Shown: positions 10,885-23,373 of the stretch, piece after piece
Layout of the letters: every line of letters begins with the position of its first letter
Numbering within the stretch: position 1 is the stretch's first letter
From: Buddleja alternifolia
Taxonomy: Eukaryota; Streptophyta; Magnoliopsida; Lamiales; Scrophulariaceae
Direction: 5' to 3'
DNA: 64,000 nucleotides
NCBI GenBank assembly: GCA_019426215.1
Contig: CM033400.1
Location: 17,654,568-17,718,567, forward strand
Made by a program: the position numbers and the translations under genes
Notes under the pieces: model-generated
Databases searched by the model: none
What the model was told of the DNA's origin: nothing
Seen by the model: the letters and a program-made list of their open reading frames with translations, nothing else

Positions 10885-12774
10885 TGTTAGGAATGTGCCC
10901 CCATATGCCAATCAGGAATTAGATTAAGTAGGGCATTTCGTTGTATTATACACCTAATCATAATATAGAGCGGCGTTATCTTTTGTTCATATATACATTC
11001 ATGGCATTTATAAGTAATGAGCAAATAACTTGTTCATGTGTCTCAAGGCAAGTCTTCCACTCCTTCTGGCATAGGGAGAAGGGCACTGGAAGGACTTGGT
11101 ACTTGAACAATGAACACTCAAAAGGGTTCGTAAGTCAAAGATCTTAATGCCTAATTAAGATTCAAATAAACTTGTATGACACATGCTCTGACAAAAAGTG
11201 TCATTCGAACACTATGGGATAGTAGGAGTTTGTGTCATAGATACATTAATGGAATTAATGTATTCGAATATGGCTCGTAATAATCCAATCACATGGATTT
11301 TTATTCAGTGACTGTCAAAGATTGGATTACTGACTATGATAGTATGTGTGAGCTTTTGACCTGAGGATTCACTGTCATGATGTGCTTGTGATGTTGGATC
11401 TGTTACTAGAGTAGTTAGGCCCTACTCACCCATTGGTGGGGCCAATCTCAAAGTGCGATTCCAATGGACAAGTAACAATTGTGAAGTGATTGTCAAGAAG
11501 GGATTCACTGTCCATAAAGTAAACGAGTAGAAACCCTATGCAATCATAGCTAATTGAAATGGAAAGTCTTTGGCCAAAGCAGTAGAACTGACTCATGTAG
11601 GACATGAAGGACAGTTGTGTCAATTCATGTTACTATGATTCATAGCATAGCATCGAGTTATGTGAGTTTGACATATTCCATGACTCTTACTCAATCAGGG
11701 TACATCAGTGAAGGGCTTATACTCATATGGAAATCATAGTCAAGAGGTTCGTAGTGACATAGCCATTTTGTACTTGGTTGGGCTACATGACCCGATGGGT
11801 TGTCGGGTCAGATACCCAACAAGTCTATGGGTCAGGTCAGCCGGTCTATTTTTTATTAATTTGGATTTCGGGCTATATTTGAATTATCAGGTGGGTCAAA
11901 TCAAATAGAATTTAATTGAAATTTAATATATTCAAATTTGGATTAAATAATTATTTTTCTTAAAGAATTATAATTAATTTTTTATTTAAATATTATTTTT
12001 CTCATATGGGACTTTAAATTATAAAGCAGATATAAAAGTTAGTTTATATATTTAATTTATTAGTTAGACTATCTATTTAATTAAAGGTAAATATATTAAA
12101 TTTGGATTTTGTATATTCAAGTCAATTAGTTGGACTAGTTGATTCTAATTAAAATATTAAATATATGAAATTTGAAATTTTATATGGAATTAATTAGTTG
12201 GACTAATTAATAATAATTAATCGCCAACATAGTTGCTTTACTTTACTGTGAGCATGTATTATATGATGGTGACAACTTTCATGGACTTAGGCATCTTCTA
12301 TAAATAATGTGTTTCTTTTTCATGGGTTAAAAGGGCCGATTTTGAGCCCATTTACTTTTATAAGATTTTATGTATAGGTTGCAATTTAAATATTGTAATA
12401 GAATAGGCTTCGAAGATCACTGGATGCAATGGAGCCCATGAAGCTTGGAATAGGTTTTATTTAATGCCTTTTTATTTTGTGATGGCCCATTGGCTTGAGC
12501 TCTCTATAAAAAGTTCATGGTTGTGTGTGTTAGTAGTTTATTGGATTTGCTATGCATGTTTAATTAGTAGTATATTACAATGTGATCCATATATGCGCTA
12601 TATAAATTGTCAAATGTGCAAAGTGAGACCAATAATAACTCTGAGAACTCAGTTCTCCCAAATTAAATAAATACTAAGTTAGTGAAGGGTGCTAGGCATC
12701 CTTTCTCTCCACTAAACTTATTAAAATTAATATGATACCCAGTATGTGGCAACGTCCCAATAAGTGGGGGTCAC
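10885..12774 (+). repeat. Copia-type long LTR
   Basis: Starts TGTTAGGAATGTGCCCCCAT, a typical copia LTR tip, right after the gag remnant region. A TATA box TATAAAAA lies at 12505-12512 and a pyrimidine-rich R/U5-like stretch with AATAAATA near 12665 follows. A SINE interrupts the sequence after 12774. The 3' boundary is not defined; similar sequence continues to roughly 13400. The 68-codon plus frame at 12464-12670 spans the promoter region and is not a gene. Confidence 0.55.
12505..12512 (+). promoter_or_regulatory. TATA box in copia LTR
   Basis: TATAAAAA in the expected place of an LTR promoter, about 1.6 kb from the LTR start. This is a positional inference. Confidence 0.45.
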
Positions 12775-12791
12775 ATATTTGAGTATAATTT

Positions 12792-12993
12792 TTTTTTTAA
12801 TTAAAGAGGGAGAGGGATACCTTACATATCTAACCCGACAAACCTGAGATGATAGTTATAATCCTGAGCCATAAAGACTCTATCTAGCTCCATAAAGGAG
12901 GGGAGAGCCACAACTTGTGGCAGCTTGTATTCAAACCTAGGACCTTTCACATAAAGTGGGAGGTGGATACCACTAAACCAACAGGTCTTGGGT
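12792..12993 (-). mobile_element. tRNA-derived SINE
   Basis: A 202-bp insert flanked by a perfect 17-bp target duplication (ATATTTGAGTATAATTT at 12775-12791 and 12994-13010). On the minus strand it begins with a Pol III A-box-like TTGGTTTAGTGGTATCC and a B-box-like AGGTTTGAATAC, and ends in an A-rich tail (the T run after 12791). Internal promoter, A tail and long duplication together define a SINE. It inserted into the copia LTR. LINE machinery such as that of the nearby L1-type element would have mobilised it. Confidence 0.88.
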
Positions 12994-13010
12994 ATATTTG
13001 AGTATAATTT

Positions 13011-13447
13011 GAAATTTTATAAAGTGCATTAGATGTTTTATCGATGCATATTTCACCCTAAGTATCGTTAAAGGATTGCAAGGTAACATTCAAATGTTAG
13101 ATTAAAAGGTGTTAGTGAGAATGAACTTAGATAGTCCAGAAATTTATATATCGTTAACGAGTTGCGATTTGGCGGATTATGGATAGATTGATTTTAGACA
13201 TCACTTCATATGGTTAGTGGACCGAATATCACTAAAGGGTTGCAATCCACTAAACTAATTAAGAAATTCAATCAACACTACGAAGTAATTACCAACGATG
13301 ACTTCCGACTTCTACAGTGGGAATGTAGATCTCAAAAAATGTAGTGGGAGCCAAGTTAAAATTTAAGTCCTTAATTTAACTTGGATAATTTTTAATTACA
13401 AACATCTAAATCTGATTTACATTTTCTTGTTTTCTTGTTACAAGTGT
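13011..13447 (+). other. Probable continuation of copia LTR or leader
   Basis: Non-coding, with repeated phrases such as AAAGGGTTGCAATCCAC and GTAGTGGGAGCC. No open frame of note. It continues the sequence interrupted by the SINE. Confidence 0.4.
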
Positions 13448-13592
13448 GTTGAATTTTATTTTTACTAGTTCACTTTGATCTAAAGTAGTGAACGAGAAAA
13501 CACTTATGACATGATAATAACTTCGACCTCAAAAGTGTTTTTTGTTCACTAATTTAAATCAAAGTCATTTAATAAAAATAAAATAAAACAAC
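13448..13592. mobile_element. Fold-back MITE
   Basis: About 145 bp whose two halves are inverse copies over nearly 60 bp. Both arms hold TAGTGAAC followed by an A-rich stretch and AACACTT, and the tips are GTTGAATTTTATT and GTTGTTTTATTTT. The element would form a long hairpin. Family and target duplication are not clear. Confidence 0.6.
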
Positions 13593-13772
13593 TGAATAAA
13601 ATATAGATAATTATTGACAAAATAATATAATGTAAGAATATGTGAAATCCGAGAATGACAGTTATTATATGAACAAAAAAAAATGTATTAGCACCTAGCA
13701 ATCAATTATACATTTTTATTCATGCAATAAGTTTTATATATCAATACAATTACACACATAAAGAAGTAACAT

Positions 13773-13964
13773 CAGAGATGGGGCGAAGGGGCTACTGGTG
13801 CCCTCCCCCCAACTTTGAAAAAATTATATTTTTAATCCTACAAATTTTTTAAATTTAAAATTCCCACCCCCAAATCTAAAAATATTCAGTTTTGCATTAT
13901 TTATTTTGTATTAGCTCCCCCCCCCCCCCTCCTTCCAAAACCTATATTCCTGGCTCCATCCCTG
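13773..13964. mobile_element. hAT (Tip100-like) MITE
   Basis: 192 bp with tips CAGAGATGGGGCGAAGG and, inverted, CAGGGATGGAGCCAGG, close to the known CAGGGGCGGAGCCAG tips of plant hAT elements. The flanks AGTAACAT (13765-13772) and AGTAATAT (13965-13972) match at 7 of 8 bases, the hAT duplication length. C-runs occur inside. It has no coding capacity and would rely on a transposase elsewhere. Confidence 0.8.
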
Positions 13965-14480
13965 AGTAATATAAATCATGCTCCTCTACCAAATAAGAAA
14001 ACAAAAGTAGTTATAACTTTGCATACAACATGCATGTAAATATATAATATTTCATATATAATTGAATCACAGAAGATTGAAAAAACAAGAATTTTTCATT
14101 CTCTAAACAGTTTTGATGAATAATTTTATGTTTGCATACAACAATATGTTTTACACCTTTTAATAATAAATTCAATAGTTTTTTACTTTTCTTAATAATT
14201 TCTTCAAGTAAATATTATATGTATTCATATTGAACGATATATATATATATGTATGTATGTATATATATGTATGTATGTATGTATACGCAAGTAGAAAACT
14301 ATCAATTAAAGAATAACATAATATAAAAGCAATGCACTAACAATAAATCTTTTATTATTATTTTGGGCATTCAAATATAATATGTATTTATATAGTTTGT
14401 CTCTTATATCTACGTGAGAATTTATTCGCTACTTCTAACATTGGCATCATAATAATAATAATTGTTATTATTATTATTAT

Positions 14481-15053
14481 TGATATGGGTCATGATTTTT
14501 AATTTTTTTAAATGGGCCCAATTAATTAAATTGAAGAAGGCCTTCAAAGGGAAAGTTCGTGAAAAGCCCAAGGAAATGCTCGGGAGAATGTAAGGAGAAA
14601 AGCCCAAAAGAAATCTCATCAAAATGCTTACAAGAAGACTTGCGTGAACTTGGACTCTTAGAGGGAATAATATCCACACAACAACCAAATCCTAAATTGT
14701 GGGATTTATTTATTTTAAATCCTACAAATATCTAAATGGAGTGGAAGACAAGTTGAGGACTCTTAATGCCCAACTTGGCCGTCCACTCTCACTTATAAAT
14801 AGAGGGAATTTTTATTTTTTGTGTAATTTTTGGGAAGTTTTTAGAATTTTGAGAGAAAAAAGTGTATTTATTTCCAATATTAGAGTTTATGTATTTCAAT
14901 ATTCAAGTTCAATAAAGAAGTCACTCTTTTTCCATTTCTCTACATAAATTTCAACTTTTAGCATTCATTATTTTACTACATTAATTATAAAAATTAATCG
15001 AAGACCTTGTTTGGTTCTTTGATTTTTCTTGGTGTAAAAATCGAACAACATCA
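14481..15053 (+). mobile_element. Small solo LTR
   Basis: 573 bp starting TGATATGGG and ending AACATCA, with matching short inverted tips. It contains a clear TATA box TATAAATAG (14794-14802) and AATAAAG (14911-14917) at LTR-like spacing. ATTAT flanks both ends (14476-14480, 15054-15058), but this lies within ATT microsatellites, so the duplication is weak evidence. No internal region or second copy adjoins it. Confidence 0.6.
14794..14802 (+). promoter_or_regulatory. TATA box of solo LTR
   Basis: TATAAATAG followed by AGGGA, the strongest TATA match in this part of the window, about 110 bp before AATAAAG. Confidence 0.6.
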
Positions 15054-15076
15054 ATTATTATTATTATTATTATTAT

Positions 15077-15704
15077 TTGACTTTGATGGAAATTAGGTTT
15101 TTTTGAGCATTTATTTGAGCCTAAATCGTGATTGGCTACTATAATAAGTTACATATAATTGATAATTTGGTGCCCAAATGCAGTAAAAATGAAGTGATTT
15201 TCATTTGAAGTTCAATGTTGTCATTTCTAATTTGACATATTAATTATATTATATTATTGATGATGCTCTAACCTTTTCATTGACGAATTTATATTTTAGG
15301 ATAACATATCAATATTAAAAATATTTAATTTTTAACTTAATATATTTATTATTTAGTTTGATATGTTATAAAATAGTGAAAATAATATAATAACTTGTTT
15401 TGATGTCATAAATATAGTATTGCAATTTAGTTTTAAAGTTTATAATATTATTATATTCTATGGGTATTGATGTCATATTTTAATATAAAAATTAAAGTTG
15501 AAGCTCCTATAATAACTTATGGAGTGTCAATATGATTTCCCCTTTTTCTTTATATAGATCTAACTCAAGTTGAGTTGGAATAGCCTCATTTTCAAACTCT
15601 TGAGTTTGGTATTTTTATTTTTATTTTTTTGCAATTGAGCTAGAGGCTGATTTTCCAATCCCGAACTCAAATTTTCAGGCGTGAGTTATTAAGGAAAAAG
15701 AATT
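15077..15704. other. No gene seen
   Basis: AT-rich sequence after a TTA microsatellite (15055-15077). Stops in all frames. Confidence 0.6.
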
Positions 15705-15876
15705 GGTGTGTTTGGATGTGTGGATTTAATTTGAAAAATGGATTGAGGGAAAGATTTTAAATAACTCCATTTTGGAGTCATTTAAAATGCACCATGATAA
15801 TTGAAAAAATAACTCAAATTGAATTCCAATGAGTTTCGCATTAATTGCTTTCAAATACTTCGATTCAAACACACGG
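15705..15876. mobile_element. MITE related to 3729-3941
   Basis: 172 bp with GTGTGTTTGGATG at the left and the inverse of GTGTGTTTGAATCG at the right, and a similar interior of GAAA and ATTTGAA blocks. The same TIR type as the element at 3729-3941 points to one Harbinger-like family. The 3-bp target flanks (ATT and TTA) are not conclusive. Confidence 0.55.
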
Positions 15877-16436
15877 TTAAAGATTTTATTTGAATAAGAC
15901 TTTTTTGTGATCTTGGACCCATCAAGAGCTCCGCGGGATGATAAACCCCCTCCAAAAAAAAAATATATCAAAACAATTTTTATTCATCATTCTTACTCAT
16001 CACCACACAATGTTCTTCTCACTTGGATTAACCGATTGGATCGATTAGAACATCGCAAAGCCAATTGGTTATACGATAAGTGGTTTTACTTGGTCCACGA
16101 CTTTTTCTGAGATGTTGAACTTTGTTTGGCAAGAACGCACTAGCCTCCGGTGCAAAATACTCACCACTGCTCGTACTGTGTTCAGGCATTCAAACATGAA
16201 ATCAACAGTTCCTTTCTAAAACAGTTAATTTTCATTATTGTTGTCTAGAGTCGAGTTTTACTCAAGCACTGAAAAATTGTAAAAACAAATTATTGAAGTC
16301 CAAAAATCTCCAAGGGTTTATTCAACCTTCCTCCCTCCTTTTAGACTCTAATTGTATGATGCTTTAGACAAATAAAAATAGGAGGTAAACTAAGTTCTTA
16401 TAAACTATCAACTATTGCATATGAGAAGTACGTAGA
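15877..16436. other. No gene seen
   Basis: Unassigned. Short overlapping frames on both strands (15907-16110 and 15726-15971) run through the MITE edge and have no recognisable domain. Confidence 0.5.
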
Positions 16437-16444
16437 GTGAAATT

Positions 16445-16895
16445 GGGAAAATCTCATTTTTCATCCCATAATTGTGCCCGAATACATTTTTAGTTCCAAA
16501 CTTTATATAAATCTCATATTACGTCCCATAATTCGTCAAATGTCTTATTTTTGGCACCAAACTAAATATTTCATCCAAAATTTAACGGTCAACTCACATT
16601 TTGACCAATTTTTTTGGGAAAATTCAGATATAAATGCACTCACACATGGATTATATTCAATATCATGATGTTTTCAATCAATATCACATGTCACTCACGC
16701 ACAAAATCTTCCCAAAAAGTCAGTCAAAATATTAACTAATGGAGTTGACCGTTAAGTTTTGGATGGAAAAAATGGTTGGGACTAATTAAGAGTGAGACAT
16801 TTAGAAAGTTATGGGACTAAATATGAGGTATACATAAAGTTCTATTCCAAAGTGTACTCGGAAGTAATTACGGGACGAAAATTGCGATTTTCCTT
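16445..16895. mobile_element. Mutator-like MITE with long TIRs
   Basis: 451 bp. The two ends are inverse copies over about 150-200 bp, rich in TCCCATAA and TCATATT phrases. The flank GTGAAATT occurs at 16437-16444 and 16896-16903, an 8-bp duplication that may be a worn 9-mer. Long TIRs with 8-10-bp duplications are the Mutator pattern. It is non-coding. Confidence 0.75.
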
Positions 16896-17037
16896 GTGAA
16901 ATTTGGTTGTAAAAGTTTTGAAAATAGCATGCAATGAGATACGGAGGTAGATAACAAAAGGTGTTTGAACAAATAGGATACATGTAGGTTTCAGATAAAA
17001 AGAAACAACCAATACAAACCAAAGGATGTTCTAGTAT

Positions 17038-17500
17038 TTGTGATGTGCCATAATTTTGTCCAAAAGCAATTTGGGTTTTGTAATCTTAATTAATATTATA
17101 CTAACATACTTATTATAAATGGGCTCGAATTACAAGACTTGGCCCATAATCAAGTTGACTAAAATCAAAGTCTAAAACGAATTGAGAGATAGGGCCCAAA
17201 GTATTCCAATTAAAGGGTAAAAAGAATTAAGGCTTGTGCTGGAATAAGCATCTTTATAAATACTAGAACACCCACATTGGAAAAAAGGGGAATAAATCAT
17301 TTCTAAAATACACAAAAGGTGATTGTCAGAGAAAAATTGATTTTTCGTGTTTTAGGTCGGACCCTTTTCACGCTACTTCGTTTCCCGAAATATTCTGGCC
17401 AGGGTTGACCACCTTGACCTCGGATCACTTTGCACACAAGATCAATTTGATAAACACTTATATCAAAAGGATAAAGCAACTTTGAAGCAAGAAAAAGGAT
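17038..17500 (+). repeat. LTR-like sequence with promoter signals
   Basis: Starts TGTGATGTGCC, has TTTATAAATACT near 17252-17263 and AATAAATC near 17291, in the same order as the solo LTR at 14481-15053. No exact 3' end or target duplication was found, so this is a tentative solo LTR. Confidence 0.35.
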
Positions 17501-17815
17501 CGGCCGAACATATATATATATATATATATATATTAAAAGTAAAGCTTAAACTGATGTGGAGAGCGTATATCATGTGCATTGTAACTTAAAAGTCTATTGA
17601 GTTTTGAAGATGAGTTTAATGAGTGGATCCATCAATCATAATCCTGCATATATTTGGACCACCACAAAATCAAAGGGGACCATTCTATAACAAAAAGCTT
17701 AAGTACTGGGCAACTTTCCATGTTATGTATTTCTTTTTCTTGTTTAAGATTTATATCTTTGTTTTTAATTCTATAAAAGGTATATTCATATGGGCTTAGA
17801 TTTTCATTAAGATTT

Positions 17816-18392
17816 GGGCAAAATGCACTTCATCCCCTCTAAAATGTACCTTGTAGCCCTAAGCCCTCTCAAAACCAAAAAAAGAGACTATTCCTCCTAA
17901 AAAATTTAAATGTGTAGCACTTTGGCCCGAAATCAATATTCATGTAAAATTTTTACTAGAATCTTAATCATGTTTCAATCATTGTCTATTTGTATGGTCA
18001 CCGAGAGTTACTTTTTATCTTCACATCAAAACAATTTTTTTCCAGAATATCTTTCTCCTTAAAAGTTATTAATTGTTGCCTCAGAATTCATATTTTTGAA
18101 GAATGCATAACGCCGGTTTTCGAATTCAAGTTCTCACTTGATCACTTTTAGCTTCAATTTACATTATAAAGCATAGTTGTTTTGCCAAGGAGATGACAAA
18201 TGACATTTATAACTTTACAAGTTTGTAATGATTGGTGTACAACTGAATATTCGCCGAACATTTCACATAAATATTGATTTTATGGTGAAGTGCTATACAT
18301 TTAAATTCTCTAGGGGGCATAGTCTCTTTTTATGATTTTGAGGAAATTTAGTGCTAAAAGGTGAATTTTAGATGGCTGAGATGCATCAACCC
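17816..18392. mobile_element. Mutator-like MITE
   Basis: 577 bp. The ends are inverse copies over about 130 bp: both carry AAAGAGACTAT followed by TCCTCCTA or CCCCCTAG and ATTTAAATGTRTAGCACTT, and both tips begin GGG with ATGCAYNTCA close by. The 9-bp flanks do not match clearly. Non-coding. Confidence 0.65.
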
Positions 18393-18769
18393 TTTTATAT
18401 AGTAGCATTTTCTTGAGAAATAGGCGGAATATGTTGGAAATCTAATTATGTAAACACACTTTAGAGGGAAAATTCAAAAAAGCTTCATTGCTCGGGTGTA
18501 AGATAATTTAAGGACAAAATACAATTTACACCCCTAAACTATAACAAGTGTCACATATGGGTCCCTAAATTTTAAAATATACCAAAATGGTCCCTCAAGA
18601 AATTTTTTGAGTCGTGATAAATTGTAGATCTCAAACGTGGCCTTACAAAAAAAGCGGATAAGAAACTAAAAATTCTTTTTCATCTTTTTTCTTTATTTTT
18701 TTATTTTAGTGCAATTTACTTTTTTATATTTATTAATAAAAAAGGTGACTAATTTGGTTCTTATTTTAA

Positions 18770-19210
18770 TGATGATTATAATGTTGAAATTTTGGCTAAC
18801 CACGAACAATTCTTGCATGTACACATTCGATCTTCATTTCTTCGGAGGCCAATTTATTGTTCTTGGGTGCATGCAAAATGTACAAGGGAGGAGAGACAAT
18901 TGTTATGGGAAATTACCCCTATTGGAAAGCCGTAGCTTGTAGGCGGAGATTTTAATATGATAATGTGGGGCATCCCGTAAAAGACATTCCATGGAGGATT
19001 TTGCTAATTGTGCTTTGGATTGTGGGCTTACGGCTGCCGGGTTTGAAGGGAGCGCTTATACGTGGTATGTGAAAAGAGGCATTTTTTAACGCCTTGATCG
19101 TGTGATGTATGGCAAGAGCTTTTTCCTACTACTCAAATTCGTCACTTGTTGAGGCCAAAGCTCTCGGACCATAACCCTCCCCTCTTTTGGTCGCTCTCAA
19201 AGACAATTCA
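18770..19210 (+). pseudogene. LINE endonuclease domain fragment
   Basis: Readable pieces in order: VHAKCTREERQLLWE, GGDFN (a catalytic AP-endonuclease-like motif), then KLSDHNPPLF with the SDH motif. In L1-type elements this domain nicks target DNA. The N-terminal half is missing and several stops and frame changes are present, so it is dead. Confidence 0.75.
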
Positions 19211-19480
19211 CAATCTAGACTGACTTCTTTTGGTTTTGAACGTTTGGGTGAAACATGAGAAATTTATGAAAACGGTGCAACAGTCGTGGTCTGAACCGAT
19301 TTGGTGTAGTGGGTTGGAGAAGTTTCACAGGAAACTATTTAGAATAAAAAGAATTTTATAAGTGTGGAACCGTGAGGTCTTTGGCAATGTCTTTAAAGCG
19401 GTTAAATTGGCGGAGGATGAGGCTAGGAGGTGTGAAATTGATTATGATATACAACCATCTCAGTTGAGAACTCGTGTGCC

Positions 19481-20840
19481 ATGAATAAAGCGACAACAAT
19501 ATTTACACTTAAATTATCGATTGAGGAGGATTTTTGGCGACAAAAAGCTGCCTGTAACTGGTTAAAGGACGGAGAGAGAAACACAAAATTTTATCATAAA
19601 CTGGTAAAAAGGAAACGTAGCAAAGGACGTATACATAATATCATGGAGGGAAATAGGGAATTTTCTGAGCCTGATGATATACGAAATTCGGCTGCTAATT
19701 ACTTTGAAAATGTAATCTCGGGCCGAATAGGAGTTTTGAAGATCCAAACTTGTCATGTATCCCGAGTATTTTGGATGAGTCTGATAAGAACTATTTATGT
19801 GGTATTCCTACAGTTGAGGAATTAAAAGAAGTGGTGTGGAGTATTAAGCCTTATAGTGTAGCCGGTCCTGACGGCTTCACTTCTTTATTTTTTCAAAAAT
19901 GCGGGGATATTATTAGTGAGGATTTGATGGAGGCAACTCTTGAATTTTTCTCGGGCTCACCACTCCCTAAAAGATACACGGCTACCACTATTCCCCTTAT
20001 TCCAAAGATTAACTCGCCTAAATCATGGAAGGACTTCTGGCCAATTAGTCTTTGTAACATGAGCAATAAGGTAATTACTAAGATTATGGCTAATCGACTG
20101 TCCTCTATTCTTAATAAAGTAACCTCTCCTTTCCAAAGTGGTGTTATAAAATGTCGAAATAATGTAGACAATATTCTTATGGCTCAAGAATTATGTCATG
20201 AACTGGATATGAAGAAAAATGGTGGTAATGTCATGCTTAAATTAGATATGGCAAAGGCATACGATCGGGTGACAATGGAAATTTTTATATTCAGTTTTCA
20301 GGAAATTAGGGTTTCCTGATGCATGGCTAACGTGAGTAAAAAGTCCAGTGGAGAATTGTTGGTTCACGGTTCTGATTAATGGTGAAGGTGTTAGATATTT
20401 TAAGTCTCTTGGGGGTTGAGACAGGGAGACTCATTATCTCCTGCACTTTTCATCTTAGCAGCTAAATTTTTGTCACGAGGGCTAGAGCATTTGTTTGATC
20501 GATATCCGTACATGCATTATGATATAGGAAGTGGGTTTAGGAATTAGGATCAGTCATTTGGCTTATGCTGATGACTTTATTATTTTCACAAAAGGAAGAA
20601 AAGGGACTCTCACTCGATTGATGCAGTTTTATCTCGTATTATGGGGAGATGTCTGGGCAACTTATCAATCGGGAAAGGTCGACTTTTATCATTGGAAAGT
20701 CGGCTTCTCGGGTTCATCTTAAAAGTGTGAAGGAGATAACTAGTTTCAAGCAGGAGAATCTTCCTTTTATTTATTTACAGGCGACGCTTTATAAAGGTAG
20801 GAGAAAGGGCTTGGTTTTTGAAATATTATAAGTAAGATTG
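19481..20840 (+). pseudogene. LINE reverse transcriptase domain
   Basis: Split over at least three frames (19481-19825, 19750-20319, 20531-20831). It includes WLKDGERNTKFYHK upstream of RT, the fingers motifs KPYSVAGPDG and ISLCNMSNKVITKIMANRL, LDMAKAYDRV with the first catalytic Asp, and LAYADDFIIF, the YADD active site. The enzyme would copy element RNA at the nicked target. Frameshifts near 19750, 20320 and 20700 disable it. Confidence 0.88.
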
Positions 20841-20857
20841 AATCTAGAATTGGAGGA

Positions 20858-22102
20858 TTGGAAAGATCCGTTCTTACACAGGGTGGGAGACTTACCCTCA
20901 TAAAAAGTGTTCTTACTTCAATGCCTATGTACCTATTGCAAATTCTTGAGCCCACTACAAATGTCGTCCAACGTATTGAACGACTTTTTAATAAGTTCTT
21001 TTGGGGAAGTACATTAAATTCAAAGAAAACTTATTGGGCAACATGGGATAAGGCGTGTTATCCATATGAAGAAGGAGGTCTTGGGACGAGAAGCACATGG
21101 TTGAGGCATTGGCATTTGGTTTGAAGTTATGCTGGAAACTTAGAGAGGGAACATCTATCTGGGCCAAATTCATGAGGGAAAAGTATTGCAATTTATGTCA
21201 CCCAGTGGTGGCTTCGATTAGGGCTTCAGCTTCTATTGTTTGGAAACGGATGGGGCTGATACGTGACAAAGCGGAAGAGCATAGAGGATGGAACTTGGAA
21301 AATGGTTCATCATCCTTTTGGTTCGACAATTGGACAGGAGAAAGGCCTTTATATAAGCTTACTACTGACCCACATAGCAAAATAGACACGGTTTTAGATT
21401 TTTGGGAGTGACGGAAATTGGGATATGGATAAACTGAATTGTGTATTGCCTCCGGAGTTCGTTGAGCGCGTTTTGTTGATCTCGATTGATACAACGTCGA
21501 TGGATAAAGGAATCTGGTGTTTATCCTCGTGTGGTACTTTCACTGTAAAATCAACATGGAATCATGTGAGGGAGCGCCTAAGTAGGCGAGGAGAGTTTGG
21601 AGAGATCTTTGGAATAAGACAATTAAAGCCGTCCATGTCCATCCCTGCATGGAGATTTTTACATAAATGGATCCCAGTCGATAACATTATGCAACAAAAA
21701 GGATCAGCTATGGTTTCGAAATGTGTTTGTTGTCGTGATAGTGAGAGTGAATCATTAACTCACTTATTTATCAATAATATAAATGCAAAGCAAATTGAGT
21801 TACACTTTGCTAGTCTATGCAATTTTCTACTTCCAGAAACTGACATCATTGATATTTGGTGGAATTCATGGAGTATTGGGGTTGGGATTCATAGTGTTAG
21901 GAAGATACTGCCTATTTTAATTATTTGGTTTGAAAGGGTTGAAAGAAATAGAGCTAACCATGAGGGAGTTAAATTCAAGGAGGTTCGGGTTCGGATGAGA
22001 GTTGAGCATTACATATGGCTTCTTCATAGACATGGTTTAATCACCTCGAAAAACTTCAGGGGAGATGGGGATCAAAATGGGGAAGTTACACAACTTAAGT
22101 AG
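20858..22102 (+). pseudogene. LINE thumb and zinc-binding RVT region
   Basis: Frames 20858-21124, 21097-21411 and 21425-22102 overlap in different phases. Recognisable are FWGSTLNSKKTYWATWDK and EEGGLGTR of the thumb region and the zf-RVT domain (CGTFTVKSTW, PAWRFLHKWIPV, CVCCRDSESESLTHLF with its Cys and His residues). This region links RT to RNase H in plant LINEs. Confidence 0.82.
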
Positions 22103-22141
22103 ACAATGGTTCAGTGATTGCCTCCTTTGCATGGATGGATC

Positions 22142-22560
22142 AAGTTAAACACAGATGGTGCATCAAGCGGAAATCCGGGAGTGGTAGGTTCAGGAGGGAT
22201 TATATATAAGGGATCATCATGGGATACTCATTCTTGCTATTGCGGAATTCATTGAAGTTGCAGCTAACACCTATGCAAAACTTTATGGAGTTTGTAAAGG
22301 AATTGACTTGTGCTATGAATATGGATACAGACAATTGTGGGTAGAGATAGATGCTATGGTGGCACTTATTTCACTTGATTCTTAGGAATACTCCAGGAAG
22401 CTGGATTCTTCGAAATCTTCTTCACCGCATTCAGATTATGAGAACCAAAATGGAACTCCATTTCAAACACATCTTTCGCGAGGGCAATGGTGTTGCAGAT
22501 CTTATGGCGAATAAGGCATGTGATGATAAATGTTCAAGTTTGATGTGGGGAGATGAGGCG
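22142..22560 (+). pseudogene. LINE RNase H domain
   Basis: Begins LNTDGASSGNPG with the first catalytic Asp of type I RNase H, passes WVEIDA, and reaches HIFREGNGVADLMANKACDD (frame 22351 onward), the end of the fold. At least one frameshift lies between. Plant L1 elements often carry this domain. The C-terminus continues after the hAT insertion, near 23374-23430. Confidence 0.8.
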
Positions 22561-22565
22561 CCACA

Positions 22566-23365
22566 CATGGCCGGAGCCAGGGGGTTGGAGGGTGCCATTG
22601 CCCCCCTCAATTTTTCATTTTCTAATTTTCAGGTATAAAGTTTTAAAAGTTTGTATTTTCGCCCCCTCAAAATTTATAAAAAGCAAAATTAATTCACATT
22701 CCTAACCCACAAACTAGTTCAAACCCACATAGTAGAACAATTGATTCAGTTGAACATTTCAATAGGCATATAATCAAAATTATAAGTTAAAATTTTTGTT
22801 ATAATTTTACATTTTCTCATCGCCTATGATTTGTTCAAATCCCATCAACCGTTTCTCGCCTCTTCTATATGATAAGTATCTTTTTATTTTTGCTTTATCT
22901 TTTTATAGTCGATTTTCACGAAATTGGATATTATTGATGAAATGTAACGATAATTGCCATTTCAAATTTGAAATGTTAAAATTAATATTAGTCAGATCAT
23001 ACTTTTTAGGCTTTTTATATATGTTTTATTTAATTTTAGGACCATTTTCCATTTTAGTTTTAAACGTATTTTATTTGATTAGTTATGAAAAATGTATCAA
23101 ATATTATTTCTATGTGGTTCGGCAATTGTCTACGTCCACGGGAAATGGTAAAAGAATTTCACTATTAACAAAAGAGGTACCGAGTACAAAGTATATCAAA
23201 AGTTCTTACTAAATCTAATTCCCAATTTTTTCGCATACATATATATAGCGTAATGTACCGCGGGGGGCTTGCATGCAATCCTTTGGCTACCAGCCAAACG
23301 AAACGCATGTATATCACAATAATCTCGCCCCCTACCCCTTCGTATAATTCCTGGCTACGTCCCTG
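22566..23365. mobile_element. Non-autonomous hAT element, 800 bp
   Basis: Perfect 8-bp target duplication GCGCCACA (22558-22565, 23366-23373). Tips CATGGCCGGAGCCAGG and, inverted, CAGGGACGTAGCCAGG, of the Tip100-like kind also seen at 13773-13964. No transposase. The frame 22826-23212 has no recognised domain. It is inserted in the last codons of the LINE RNase H region. Confidence 0.9.
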
Positions 23366-23373
23366 GCGCCACA

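Noticed and set aside
17816..18392. Target duplication for this MITE
   Set aside because: The 9-bp flanks TTAAGATTT and TTTTATATA do not match, so only the inverted ends are claimed.
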